From the NCBI GenBank assembly GCA_020831965.1, contig JAFIFP010000007.1:248001-312000 (forward strand): 64,000 nt of DNA, in the 5' to 3' direction. This DNA comes from Idiomarina sp. GTDB lineage: Bacteria; Pseudomonadota; Gammaproteobacteria; Enterobacterales; Alteromonadaceae. The notes below the pieces were generated by a model. It worked only from the letters and a program-made list of their open reading frames with translations, was not told the DNA's origin and did not search any database. A program made the translations under genes and the position numbers. Shown here one piece after another: positions 38,478-47,203 of the stretch; the stretch's first letter is position 1; each line of letters opens with the position of its first letter.

Positions 38478-39302
38478 ATGCCTATGATTATGTGCGCAGC
38501 GGGCAAACACTTTTACAACCCAGATATTCACGGTGAATGCCCCTCGTGTAAGGAGGATGGCGTCGCCAGTGGCGATAACGATCGTTCTAGTGAGGCCGTA
38601 TCAAATAACCCGGCAGTAAAAACCGATGTAGTGCATGCAGCAAAAACCACAACAGTAGGCGCTACTACCGCGAAAACAACAGCCCTCAATGAAACTTCAA
38701 CGGCGAAGACGACCGTGCAATCAAGTGCCGAGTTTTCCGCAGCAACCAAACCACCTGCTGCAAAAGAGTCCAATGCGGCCTCGGGTAAGCAAGCAGAACA
38801 GAAGCCTGAGCACAAAGTAGAGTCGCAGCAGGCAGCTGCAAACAACCTGAAAACTCGTGTGGTGATAGGGCAAAAGCAAACCGGCACAAATAACAATGAA
38901 GCGACCGTGGAAACCCCGTCTCACAATACAGTAGGGGGAGAGAAGGGCGTTGCCGAGTTTCCTGTTGTCGGTTGGTTGGTCGTGATGTCAGGCACCGGAA
39001 GTGGCACGGACTTTCGTTTGATTCAAGGGGAGAACCGCATTGGTCGCGGTGAAGGAATGGAAATCTGCCTAGATTTTGGGCCATTAAGTGATCAAACCGT
39101 TAGCCGCGAAGCTCATGCAATTGTGGTCTACGATAACAATGCGAATGAGTTCTTCATCGAGCGTGGAAACAGTCGAAACTTACCTATGTTGAATGGGCAA
39201 ACCATTCGACGAGACCAAAATCTTAATTCAGGGGACACCATACAGCTCGGTGCAACTGAGTTGAGGTTTGTCGCGTTTTGCCAAGGCGCTTTCTCCTGGT
39301 AA
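38478..39302 (+). CDS. FHA-domain protein with N-terminal zinc-ribbon-like motif and Thr-rich linker
   Basis: The 274-residue protein has a C/H cluster at the N-terminus (C6, H11, C21, C24) of the kind that can hold one zinc. A 140-residue low-complexity linker follows, with three AKTT motifs and KTRVV at T126. A C-terminal FHA domain (about 165-268) has NRIGRGEGMEICLD, the phospho-Thr contacts TVSREAHA and RGNSRNLPMLNG. It has no enzyme domain and is probably a phosphopeptide-binding adaptor whose linker may be phosphorylated by the neighbouring kinases. It lies 44 bases after the phosphatase pair and 32 bases before kinase B. Confidence 0.85.
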   Translation: MPMIMCAAGKHFYNPDIHGECPSCKEDGVASGDNDRSSEAVSNNPAVKTDVVHAAKTTTVGATTAKTTALNETSTAKTTVQSSAEFSAATKPPAAKESNAASGKQAEQKPEHKVESQQAAANNLKTRVVIGQKQTGTNNNEATVETPSHNTVGGEKGVAEFPVVGWLVVMSGTGSGTDFRLIQGENRIGRGEGMEICLDFGPLSDQTVSREAHAIVVYDNNANEFFIERGNSRNLPMLNGQTIRRDQNLNSGDTIQLGATELRFVAFCQGAFSW

Positions 39303-39334
39303 GAACTAAATAACTCGAAAGTTATAGGATTACT

Positions 39335-42300
39335 ATGCAGTCACAAGCACGGATCGATGCATTAGCCGAAGGTACTATTCTCCACGCCTATCGAATCAAG
39401 CAAGAGCTCGGTTCGGGTGCGTTCGGAATTACCTACCTCGCCGAACATACGTTGCTAAATACGCTGCATGTAATTAAGGAATATTTGCCAGAAACTGCGC
39501 TGCGTGACCATGCAAGCAGCACTGTCGCGCCGAAAAGTCACAAAGAAGAGGATATTTTTAACTGGGGAATGAGTAGTTTCTTCAATGAAGCGCGAATCCT
39601 CAATCAGCTCAGCCATCCTAATATTGTCAAAGTAAGCGATTTGTTTGAAGCCAATGGCACGGCTTATTTCGTGATGCCTTATCTCAAAGGTATTACTTTG
39701 CATGATTGGATTAAGCAACATCCCAACCCGAATCAACAACAGCTAGAACAATTATTTATCCCGTTACTTGAGGGATTAGCTTACATTCACGAGCGAAACC
39801 TACTTCACCGCGACATAAAGCCTGAAAATATCTATATCACTGAAAACGGTACGCCCGTATTAATTGACTTTGGAGCTGCCCGCTTAGCCATTGGTAATAA
39901 GAGTAAGGCACTGACGCAGGTCTTAACACCGCATTTTGCGCCATGGGAACAGTACCGGTCCAAAGGCGATTTCACTCCGGCACTCGATTTGTATAGCCTT
40001 GCGGGCTGCATGTACCAAGCGATTGCGCAGACACTTCCTGAAGAAGCGCCCAATAGGCTAGAGCACGATCCGCAACCGCGACTTGCTGGAAGTTCGCATG
40101 AAGGACGTTTCGCTAGACATTTTCTCGAGTCTATTGATGTTGGCCTCAATGTTTGGGCGAAAGATCGTTTTCAAACGGCGAGTGAATTCCAACACGCTAT
40201 GACCGGAGGATCATATACAGCAACGACAGTCCATCCTTCTATAGCCTCATCGAGCACACCCGAACAAGCAACGAGTCAACGCGATAACGATCGAAAGCGA
40301 CCGATACTCCTCGCAAGCATTGGTATTGCAGTCGTAGCAGTTTTTGGTGCTGTTTATTTACTTCTTCCAAGCGAAGATCCTGAGACACGAATGGCGCGGC
40401 TAGACACCGAGTTATGGGAGCAAGCAGAGTCGGTTGGCACCGAACAAAGCTATCAATCCTACCTAGACGACTGCAATCTTTGTGCGCGGCAAGATGATGC
40501 CGACGAAGCTTTAGAGTCGTTACGACTAGCCCGCGTCGCAGAAGAAGAAGCAGCCGCAGAGCGTCGAGCGGAAGAGGAAGCATCACAACGTGCAGCTGAA
40601 GAAGCAGAGGCACAGGCTGAAGCAGATAGGATTGCACGTGAAGAGGCAGAAGCACGAGCTACCGCAGAGCGTGAACGCAGAGCGCAAGCTGAACAACAAC
40701 GCCACAGAACAGCGGACAACAACTTATGGAATGCAGCTCGAGAGACGAATAGTGTTGAGAGCTATCGCAACTACCTCACGCAATGTCAACTTTGTGACAA
40801 CCGTGCCGACGCGCAACAGCGTATTCAATCTATCCAAGCGCAACGTCAGCAAGCCGAAGAACAAGCACGGCGGGAAGAACAACGTCGCCAAGCCTTAGCG
40901 GCCGACAGTGCATTGTGGGATGAAGTGGTTGCTGAAGATACTGAAAGTGCTTATCGACGCTATTTAGCAGACTGTCGTGAATGTGCTGATGGGCCGGCCG
41001 CTCAAGAGGAAATTCGGCAACGAGAGGAAGCGCGAGCAAATGCCGCAGCGGATGCCGAACTTTGGACGGCTACCCAAGACGATGGCAGCGAAGAAGCATG
41101 GGCCAATTATGTCGCTAATTGCATTACCTGCGAGCAACGTGAAGCTGCTGAGCAACAACTTGCAGACATCGAAGCCAACAGAGAACTGAGAGCTGCAGAC
41201 CGTGCGCTTTGGGAAACCGCAGTCTCAATGGCCTCGATTGAAGGCTACAGTAATTACTTAGACGCGTGTCAGTATTGTGCGGAGCGTGAAGTCGCCGAGC
41301 GTCGACGCAGACAGTTCGTCGGGCAACGTGATGGCTTTGTTGTTGCTCCGAGTAATGGAGACTTTAGCTCCATTCAAGAAGCGATTGAATTTGCTTTACG
41401 AGATACAGAGATCAAGATTCGGCCCGGTCAGTATAACGAAAGTATTCGATTGCGGGATCGTGTGAATCTTGTCGGTGACGGTGACCGTGATGCCATTATT
41501 ATTGAAAGTACTGAAGGTGACGGTCTTTACTTCAATGGGGAAGTCGGCAAAGTAGAAAATCTTACTATTCGCGTTCGAACCTCAGGACAAGTGAGCTATG
41601 GCGTTTTTATTGATGGTGGAGCCTTAGAGCTGGTAGGGAACGACATTAGTTCTAGGACTGGCTCTGTGGTAGCTGTGAACAACGCAGCGAATCCGAAGAT
41701 TTCCAATAATGTTTTATCTGGAAGTCGCCAGAGTGGCATCGTGATCTATAACGAAAGCACTGGCACCTATGAAGGCAATGAAATTCGTGACAATGAAGAC
41801 TTTGGTATTCGACTCGAAACAGCAACAAGCCCATCGTTTCGTAATAATACCATCGAGAATAACCAACGGGGTGGCGTCATCATTCTCGATCGTGGCGAAG
41901 GTGTCTTCGAATCGAATCGTTTCCTTAAGAATGGTTTAGCAAATATATTGATTACTGCTGACGGTAATCCTACCTTTATCGACAATGATATTGCGCAAGG
42001 GCTCAGTAATGGGGTGTTTATCTTTGAGGGAGGTCTCGGGGTTTTCCGCAATAATCGTATTGTTAAAAATGAAGACTTTGGTATTCGCTTAGAAAACCAA
42101 GTCACTCCAGAATTCTTGGGAAATGAGATCGCAGAGAATCAACGCGGAGGGGTTCTGGTGATGGATGGTGCGCTTGGGGAATTTAGAGGAAACTCAATCA
42201 CACGCAATCAAAGTGCAGGCGTGCTAGTCACAGCGCAAGGAAACCCAACCTTTATCGACAATCAGATTTTTGCTAACGAACAACATGGCGTACATGTATT

Positions 42301-42955
42301 TGACCAAGGCGAAGGGCGTTACGAAGATAACGATATTTATCAAAATCCACTCTATGGTTTTGTGAGTCGTAATAATGCAAACCCGTCATTGATCAATAAT
42401 AGAATTTACGAAAACCGTGAAGGCGTGGGCTTTTTGAATGAAGGAGGAGGCCAGTTGCGGGACAACGATATTCGCAACAATGAGCTCTACGGTGTCATCG
42501 TTCGTGACGATTCGAACCCGCGCTTAGTCACAAATCGTATTCGTAATAATCAGCAGGGTGGTATTGCTATCTTTGACGAGGCGCGTGGCGAGTTTACCGG
42601 CAATGAAATAACAAATAATGCCTTCGCTGGTGTACTCGTCGCTACAGGCGGTAACCCTATTTTCGATAACAATCGCATCAGTCAAAGCGAAGAAAGCGGG
42701 TTGTTCATTCGAGACAATGCGAGCGGTACCTATACTAATAATGAGATTCACGACAATGGGTTTTCCGGCATCGCTGTGCGCAGTGGCGCAAGCCCCACAG
42801 TTCGGCGGAACAAGATCTTCATGAACCGTGAGGGTATCCGTATTTACGATGCAGCGGCAGGTACCTATGAAGAGAACGAAATCACAGGAAATATAAGCTC
42901 GGCGTGGGATATAACTGAAGATTCAACGCCCGTAAGGCGAGATAACCGGGATTAA
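39335..42955 (+). CDS. Transmembrane Ser/Thr kinase with C-x2-C repeats and beta-helix sensor (kinase B)
   Basis: This 1206-residue paralog of kinase A has an intact kinase domain (GSGAFG, K48, HRD 158-160, DFG 178-180, TPHFAPWEQY) very similar to that of kinase A. A membrane span lies at about 322-344. The outer part has five repeats with cysteine pairs at 380/383, 484/487, 547/550, 596/599 and 645/648. The first and second repeats are separated by a charged Ala/Glu/Arg-rich coiled coil (about 398-460). The beta-helix begins near 675 (FSSIQEAIEFA, IRPGQYNESI) and continues to the end with about 19 coils of 23 residues. It is longer and more diverged than the kinase domain, so the two kinases probably detect different ligands. 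It belongs to the same probable operon. Confidence 0.9.
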   Translation: MQSQARIDALAEGTILHAYRIKQELGSGAFGITYLAEHTLLNTLHVIKEYLPETALRDHASSTVAPKSHKEEDIFNWGMSSFFNEARILNQLSHPNIVKVSDLFEANGTAYFVMPYLKGITLHDWIKQHPNPNQQQLEQLFIPLLEGLAYIHERNLLHRDIKPENIYITENGTPVLIDFGAARLAIGNKSKALTQVLTPHFAPWEQYRSKGDFTPALDLYSLAGCMYQAIAQTLPEEAPNRLEHDPQPRLAGSSHEGRFARHFLESIDVGLNVWAKDRFQTASEFQHAMTGGSYTATTVHPSIASSSTPEQATSQRDNDRKRPILLASIGIAVVAVFGAVYLLLPSEDPETRMARLDTELWEQAESVGTEQSYQSYLDDCNLCARQDDADEALESLRLARVAEEEAAAERRAEEEASQRAAEEAEAQAEADRIAREEAEARATAERERRAQAEQQRHRTADNNLWNAARETNSVESYRNYLTQCQLCDNRADAQQRIQSIQAQRQQAEEQARREEQRRQALAADSALWDEVVAEDTESAYRRYLADCRECADGPAAQEEIRQREEARANAAADAELWTATQDDGSEEAWANYVANCITCEQREAAEQQLADIEANRELRAADRALWETAVSMASIEGYSNYLDACQYCAEREVAERRRRQFVGQRDGFVVAPSNGDFSSIQEAIEFALRDTEIKIRPGQYNESIRLRDRVNLVGDGDRDAIIIESTEGDGLYFNGEVGKVENLTIRVRTSGQVSYGVFIDGGALELVGNDISSRTGSVVAVNNAANPKISNNVLSGSRQSGIVIYNESTGTYEGNEIRDNEDFGIRLETATSPSFRNNTIENNQRGGVIILDRGEGVFESNRFLKNGLANILITADGNPTFIDNDIAQGLSNGVFIFEGGLGVFRNNRIVKNEDFGIRLENQVTPEFLGNEIAENQRGGVLVMDGALGEFRGNSITRNQSAGVLVTAQGNPTFIDNQIFANEQHGVHVFDQGEGRYEDNDIYQNPLYGFVSRNNANPSLINNRIYENREGVGFLNEGGGQLRDNDIRNNELYGVIVRDDSNPRLVTNRIRNNQQGGIAIFDEARGEFTGNEITNNAFAGVLVATGGNPIFDNNRISQSEESGLFIRDNASGTYTNNEIHDNGFSGIAVRSGASPTVRRNKIFMNREGIRIYDAAAGTYEENEITGNISSAWDITEDSTPVRRDNRD

Positions 42956-43018
42956 GCAGTACCGGCAGCGAGCATTCGAGATGCTCGTTATATTTAAATA
43001 TTCACGATAAGAAGGAAT

Positions 43019-45826
43019 ATGCTTGTGCTGTTAATCTCAGGAAATTCGATATCTGGCGATGTGACACTGACTGAAGGCACGACAAGTGTGGGCCGTGGTC
43101 CTCAGAATAAGCTCATTTTAACGGCTGAGTTTATCTCGGGAACACATGCACAGTTTGTGAAACAGGGTAACGAGGTGACCATTGAGGACTTAGGCTCGAC
43201 TAACGGGACCTACTTGAATGGTCACAAAATTCCAGTAAAGGAGCCAGTGCGTGTAGTAAATGGGATGCAGATTGCGTTTGGGGATGTGGAGAAGGCAAGT
43301 TTCACCGTTGAGATTAACCTGACCGAAACAGACGCATTGAAAACTCAAGTTGCCTCAACACCTGAGCAGGACCCGCGAACTCAAGTGAGCGCGCAAGCAG
43401 TATCAGCAGATGACCATAGTACACGAGTGTTTCGGCCGAAAACGGAATTCTCAATTGGTCGAGCCGTTGGGAACGATATCGCCATAGATTCGCCGGTAGT
43501 GTCCTCCGTGCATCTAAAAATCAAGCGAGCGACCGACGGTTCATGGCATGCGCACGACAATAAAAGTACGAATGGAACCTATCTAAACTCTCCAAATAAT
43601 CGAATGAATGAGTTCCGCATTGAGCCGGGGCAGACCATTTATTTAGGCAGCTATAAATTATTGTCTGACCGTATTCTAAGTATTCTCAAGAACGATAAAG
43701 TTGAGAAAGCAGGGCGGATTAAGGTTTCAAAAGATACAGTGATCATTGGACGCAACCCAGATGCCGACGTTGCCGTTTCACATCCAAGCGTCTCTTGGCG
43801 ACATGCAAAGCTCACGAAGTCAGGAGACCATTACATTGTCGAAGACCTAGGCTCCACCAATGGAACCTACGTGAATGGTGCGCGAATCACGCGGCCTACG
43901 GAATTGAAGAAGAATGATGAAATTCTGCTCGGGATCTATGCCTTCACTTTAGATTTTGACAGTGATCGAGTGACGTCATTGGTGAAGAAGACAACTCTTG
44001 ATGGGTTAACGCTCGAAGCGAAAGGAATCACTAAAATCGTGGGTAAAGATGTCGCATTGCTGGACGATATCAGCCTCACGGTGAATCCGGGTGAGTTCGT
44101 TGGACTCATGGGCTTGTCAGGAGCAGGTAAAACAACCTTCCTAAAGACTCTAAATGGTTATGATAAGCCGACCCGGGGGTCTTCATATATCAATGGTATG
44201 GACATCTATAAGCATTACCATCTCTTCAAATCCATGATTGGCTATGTCCCCCAAGACGATATTGTTCATCCAGAGCTGACGGTCTACGAAGCACTCGACT
44301 ACTATGCGAAGCTGCGGTTGCCATCGGATATGAAGAAGGAAGAAATTAAGCGTCGTATCAAAGATACATTAGCTAAACTCGGGCTGGCAGGTGTGGAGAA
44401 TACCTTGATCGGTTCGCCTGAAACTGAGAAAGGCATTAGTGGCGGGCAACGCAAGCGCGTCAACCTTGCGATGGAATTACTGGCTGATCCTAAGATCATT
44501 TTTCTAGATGAGCCCACCTCAGGCTTATCTGCTGTTGATACGAAAATGGTGATGGAGTTATTACGGCAACTTGCCGACGAAGGGAAAACCATCATTATTA
44601 CCATTCATCAACCCAGCTTCGATAACTACAAGATTATGGATAGCCAGATTATTCTGTCATACGGGAAGCTCACGTATTATGGGCCAACCTATCCGAATTC
44701 AATTCAATTCTTTAACCCAGGCAACGACAATCCGAATCTTTTAAACAATCCAGATAACGCCCTCATTGGCCTGAACGACGGTGAAATGAAAGCAGGGGAA
44801 GACAAGCTCGATCCGAGGAAGGATAGAAACCGCAAAGGCTTGTATTGGAAACAGAAGTTCCTGCAAGCACCCGAATATCAAGATTACGTGGTGAAACGTC
44901 AAGGGCAGGCTAAGAACCTTGAGGGTAGTACGTCAAAATCAGCTTCGGGCTTCAAACAGCTTTTTATACTGGCAGGGCGTTTCATTCGGGTAAAACTGAA
45001 AGACCGGGTGAACACCACAATTTTGCTTGCTCAGGCGCCTTTGATTGCCTTAATGGTAAGTTTGCTGTTCTCTGAAGAAGCTTATTTAGGCACGGTGTCC
45101 CGTCCTGGCATGGCATTTACCTTAATGTTTGTACTTGCGATTGCAGCCGTCTGGTTTGGAAACACGAACGCATCAAGGGAAATCGTCGCAGAAAAAGCGA
45201 TTTATGAACGTGAGCGGATGGTCGGGATCAAGATTCTTCCATACGTGTTCTCTAAATTCATTGTTCTTGCACCTCTCTGTCTGTTTCAAAGTGCATTACT
45301 CGTGGGGATTACCTATGTATTAACGCCTTTTGAGCTAGGTTTTGGCGATGATATCTGGTTTATTGGACTACTAGTGTTCCTTACATCACTGGCTGGCTTG
45401 AGTATTGGCTTATGGGTATCTGCTTTCTCGAAGTCTCAATCTCAAGCGCTTGCACTCATTCCATTGGTGTTGCTGCCAATGATTATTTTTGGGGGCGGTA
45501 TGATGACCGTCAAGCAAATGCATGAGAGCGATGGCAAAGTCGCCTACGTGATAGCCCAAGCTATTCCGACTCGTTGGGCACTGGAAGAAATGACAGCGAT
45601 ATATGACGCCAACACGGATCATCGGGCCTTCTGTGAGGAACGTATAGATGAAGCCCTGCATGAATCTGAAGCAATGAGCAGCTGCTTACAGTTGCGTAAC
45701 TTAACTGAGCGGAATTATGGTGATGCCGCGACCAATCGAAAAACCGTATTGTCCGTGTTAGGCGGCTTTATTGTGATTCCACTATTATTCGTTATCTTCA
45801 TTCTGAGACGTAGAGACAATGCTTAA
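43019..45826 (+). CDS. ABC transporter with three FHA domains, ATPase and membrane domain (ABCG/ABC-2 type)
   Basis: The protein has 935 residues. Three FHA domains lie at about 20-100, 140-215 and 235-315, each with the R-S/T-N-G-T core (GSTNGTYLNG, KSTNGTYLN, GSTNGTYVNG). The linker between the first two carries T-[QR]-V motifs at T109, T121 and T135. The ATPase has Walker A GLSGAGKTT (364-372), signature ISGGQRKR and Walker B IIFLDEP followed by TSGLSAVD. The last 260 residues hold about six membrane helices of ABC-2/ABCG type. AAGGAA sits only 1-2 bases before the ATG at 43019 but 7 bases before an in-frame GTG at 43025, so the real start may be the GTG. It is probably an exporter or lipid/polymer transporter gated by phosphopeptide binding. 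The substrate is unknown. Confidence 0.9.
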   Translation: MLVLLISGNSISGDVTLTEGTTSVGRGPQNKLILTAEFISGTHAQFVKQGNEVTIEDLGSTNGTYLNGHKIPVKEPVRVVNGMQIAFGDVEKASFTVEINLTETDALKTQVASTPEQDPRTQVSAQAVSADDHSTRVFRPKTEFSIGRAVGNDIAIDSPVVSSVHLKIKRATDGSWHAHDNKSTNGTYLNSPNNRMNEFRIEPGQTIYLGSYKLLSDRILSILKNDKVEKAGRIKVSKDTVIIGRNPDADVAVSHPSVSWRHAKLTKSGDHYIVEDLGSTNGTYVNGARITRPTELKKNDEILLGIYAFTLDFDSDRVTSLVKKTTLDGLTLEAKGITKIVGKDVALLDDISLTVNPGEFVGLMGLSGAGKTTFLKTLNGYDKPTRGSSYINGMDIYKHYHLFKSMIGYVPQDDIVHPELTVYEALDYYAKLRLPSDMKKEEIKRRIKDTLAKLGLAGVENTLIGSPETEKGISGGQRKRVNLAMELLADPKIIFLDEPTSGLSAVDTKMVMELLRQLADEGKTIIITIHQPSFDNYKIMDSQIILSYGKLTYYGPTYPNSIQFFNPGNDNPNLLNNPDNALIGLNDGEMKAGEDKLDPRKDRNRKGLYWKQKFLQAPEYQDYVVKRQGQAKNLEGSTSKSASGFKQLFILAGRFIRVKLKDRVNTTILLAQAPLIALMVSLLFSEEAYLGTVSRPGMAFTLMFVLAIAAVWFGNTNASREIVAEKAIYERERMVGIKILPYVFSKFIVLAPLCLFQSALLVGITYVLTPFELGFGDDIWFIGLLVFLTSLAGLSIGLWVSAFSKSQSQALALIPLVLLPMIIFGGGMMTVKQMHESDGKVAYVIAQAIPTRWALEEMTAIYDANTDHRAFCEERIDEALHESEAMSSCLQLRNLTERNYGDAATNRKTVLSVLGGFIVIPLLFVIFILRRRDNA

Positions 45827-46346
45827 AACTATGGCAAGACTTATGAACCGAACACGCCTTTATCAGCTTATTGCGCTAGGCGTGTTCGTCACATTAACAT
45901 CAAGCGGCTGTTCGCTATTACGGCAAAACATCGTTGATAACGTGCACTATCGGCTGCAGTCAGTGGATGTTCAGGTTGGGATGCGTCAGGGGACAAGCTT
46001 GTTGCCAAATCTTGTGGCCGATGTAAACGCGGCACTGGAAATTCGCAATGATAGTTTGATTAATTTGTTTATTGAGCGCATTAACTACGACATTTACCTA
46101 GGAGACACTTTGGTTGCTTCGGGTGTTACTGGTGAAGGGGTTCAGCTTGATTCCGGCGGCGATAGTCAGCTGATTAATTTTAATATTCAATTGAGCGCTG
46201 CGTCGTTATTGAACGAAGGCATTACCTTAAGCCGCACGCGCGCTTTACCTCCAGTGCGTGTGGACGGAAGTAGTTCAATTGCCACAAGGTTTGGTGTTCA
46301 TGAGGTGCCATTCAGTGTGCGTTATGAACGTCCGCAAATTGACTAA
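45819..46346 (+). CDS. LEA14-like (LEA type 2) lipoprotein
   Basis: The 175-residue protein has a signal peptide with lipobox L-T-S-S-G-C (cysteine about residue 31 if the first ATG is used). The mature domain resembles LEA type 2/water-stress hypersensitive domains: NLVADVNAALEIRNDSLINLFIERINYDIYLG is split here around the first strands. These are immunoglobulin-like folds. The first ATG overlaps the transporter gene by 8 bases; ATGs at 45831 or 45843 are possible. It is the last gene of the kinase locus, before a terminator, and may serve as the periplasmic partner of the ABC transporter. Confidence 0.8.
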   Translation: MLKTMARLMNRTRLYQLIALGVFVTLTSSGCSLLRQNIVDNVHYRLQSVDVQVGMRQGTSLLPNLVADVNAALEIRNDSLINLFIERINYDIYLGDTLVASGVTGEGVQLDSGGDSQLINFNIQLSAASLLNEGITLSRTRALPPVRVDGSSSIATRFGVHEVPFSVRYERPQID

Positions 46347-46389
46347 ACATTTAATGGCCGGCGATAAGCTCTAATGACGGAAAGTAGGG

Positions 46390-46424
46390 AGAACGAGTGT
46401 GCGATTTGGCATTCGTTCTTTTAT
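46390..46424 (+). terminator. Intrinsic terminator closing the kinase-phosphatase-FHA locus
   Basis: AGAACGAGTG pairs with CATTCGTTCT (10 pairs, one G-T) around a 10-base loop and is followed by TTTTA. It is the first terminator-like hairpin I see downstream of the porin terminator at 30761, which suggests one transcription unit from 30872, or from an internal promoter. Confidence 0.75.
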
Positions 46425-46453
46425 GTCCTTACGTATCTCCATGATTGATTTAA

Positions 46454-46492
46454 CATAATATATATTATGCGAAGTAATGGATATGGTATAAT
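46454..46492 (+). promoter_or_regulatory. Extended -10 promoter with overlapping palindromic operator
   Basis: CATAATATATATTATG (46454-46469) is a perfect 16-base palindrome that covers the -35 position of a TGG-TATAAT extended -10 element (46484-46492). This arrangement fits a repressor operator. Transcription would start near 46499 and leave an unusually long leader of about 150 bases before the yfaZ start. Confidence 0.55.
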
Positions 46493-46647
46493 AGACAATA
46501 TCTCCAAAGGCTACGGCAATCCACGCATGTTGTTAAAGTTGCAGTATTTGCCGTTCTTTTACATCACCTTACTGGCACGTTCCTGTGTCTTTTAATATGC
46601 TTTAGTCGAACTGTTGCGCATCAGCGCTCTAAACAAGGAATAGTAGT

Positions 46648-47151
46648 ATGGACATGAAAAGAAAGTTGCAATTGACCTTATGTGCAGTCGTCCTTGGGTC
46701 AGCGAGCTCCAGCGCCTTAGCAAATCAAATTGGTGTTGGCTATTACGACTTTAATGGCACCGGGATTTACGTCCATGGTGCTATCGGACTTCAGCCAAAC
46801 CTCAGTTTAATGGGTGAACTGGGCGAAACCAACGACACAATGTTCCGCGTCGGACTTCGCTACAACACCGCAGCTAAGCTCTCAAACGCACCCGTACACG
46901 TTATTGGTGGTTTAAGTAGCTACCCTGGCGACAACGGCGTATATGTTGGTGCAGGTATCAGTTCTGGTTTAGCAACAGATCTTCGTGGCACTGCAGAAAT
47001 CATTCATGACACTGCCGGCCCCGGCTTTTTTAGAATGAATCTGGGCTTAGAATACGCGATTGACCGTCAGCTATCTCTGCAAGGCGGCTATAGCGTGAAC
47101 ACCGACCGTGTCAGTGACGAGTTTCGCTTGGGTGTAAGCTATCGCTTTTAG
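46648..47151 (+). CDS. yfaZ: YfaZ family outer-membrane protein
   Basis: The 167-residue protein has a signal peptide ending SSSALA-N and a small beta-barrel body with strands such as IGVGYYDFNGTGIYVHGAIG and a final aromatic strand GVSYRF, the outer-membrane end signature. It matches the YfaZ family in length and pattern; the function of that family is not established. The ribosome site AAGGA lies about 8 bases before ATG. A terminator follows. Confidence 0.82.
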   Translation: MDMKRKLQLTLCAVVLGSASSSALANQIGVGYYDFNGTGIYVHGAIGLQPNLSLMGELGETNDTMFRVGLRYNTAAKLSNAPVHVIGGLSSYPGDNGVYVGAGISSGLATDLRGTAEIIHDTAGPGFFRMNLGLEYAIDRQLSLQGGYSVNTDRVSDEFRLGVSYRF

Positions 47152-47174
47152 GTCAAGCCACTCAAGAGTTCTTT

Positions 47175-47198
47175 AAAGGCCGGTCTTCCGGCTTTTTT
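47175..47198 (+). terminator. Intrinsic terminator after yfaZ
   Basis: AAAGGCCGG-TCTT-CCGGCTTTT forms a compact stem with a UUCU-type loop, followed by T6. It may serve both yfaZ and the convergent mipA-like gene, since the left arm begins with three A residues. Confidence 0.85.
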
Positions 47199-47203
47199 GA
47201 TGG

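Larger units (their letters stand above)
46347..46647. other. 301-base intergenic region with terminator, palindrome and promoter
   Basis: Besides the terminator at 46390-46424, this stretch holds a perfect 16-base AT-rich palindrome and an extended -10 promoter (described separately), then about 150 bases of presumed leader before yfaZ. I see no ORF with a ribosome site in it. Confidence 0.6.

Noticed and set aside
35460-42900. Regularly spaced similar DNA segments that might suggest a repeat array or CRISPR
   Set aside because: They are degenerate, have a period of 69 bases and keep one reading frame; they are the coding repeats of the beta-helix domains.
33261-46346. Type VI secretion regulation module (PpkA/PppA/Fha)
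   Set aside because: The kinase, phosphatase and FHA types would fit, but no tss, hcp, vgrG or clpV gene is in the window, and the FHA target present is an ABC transporter.
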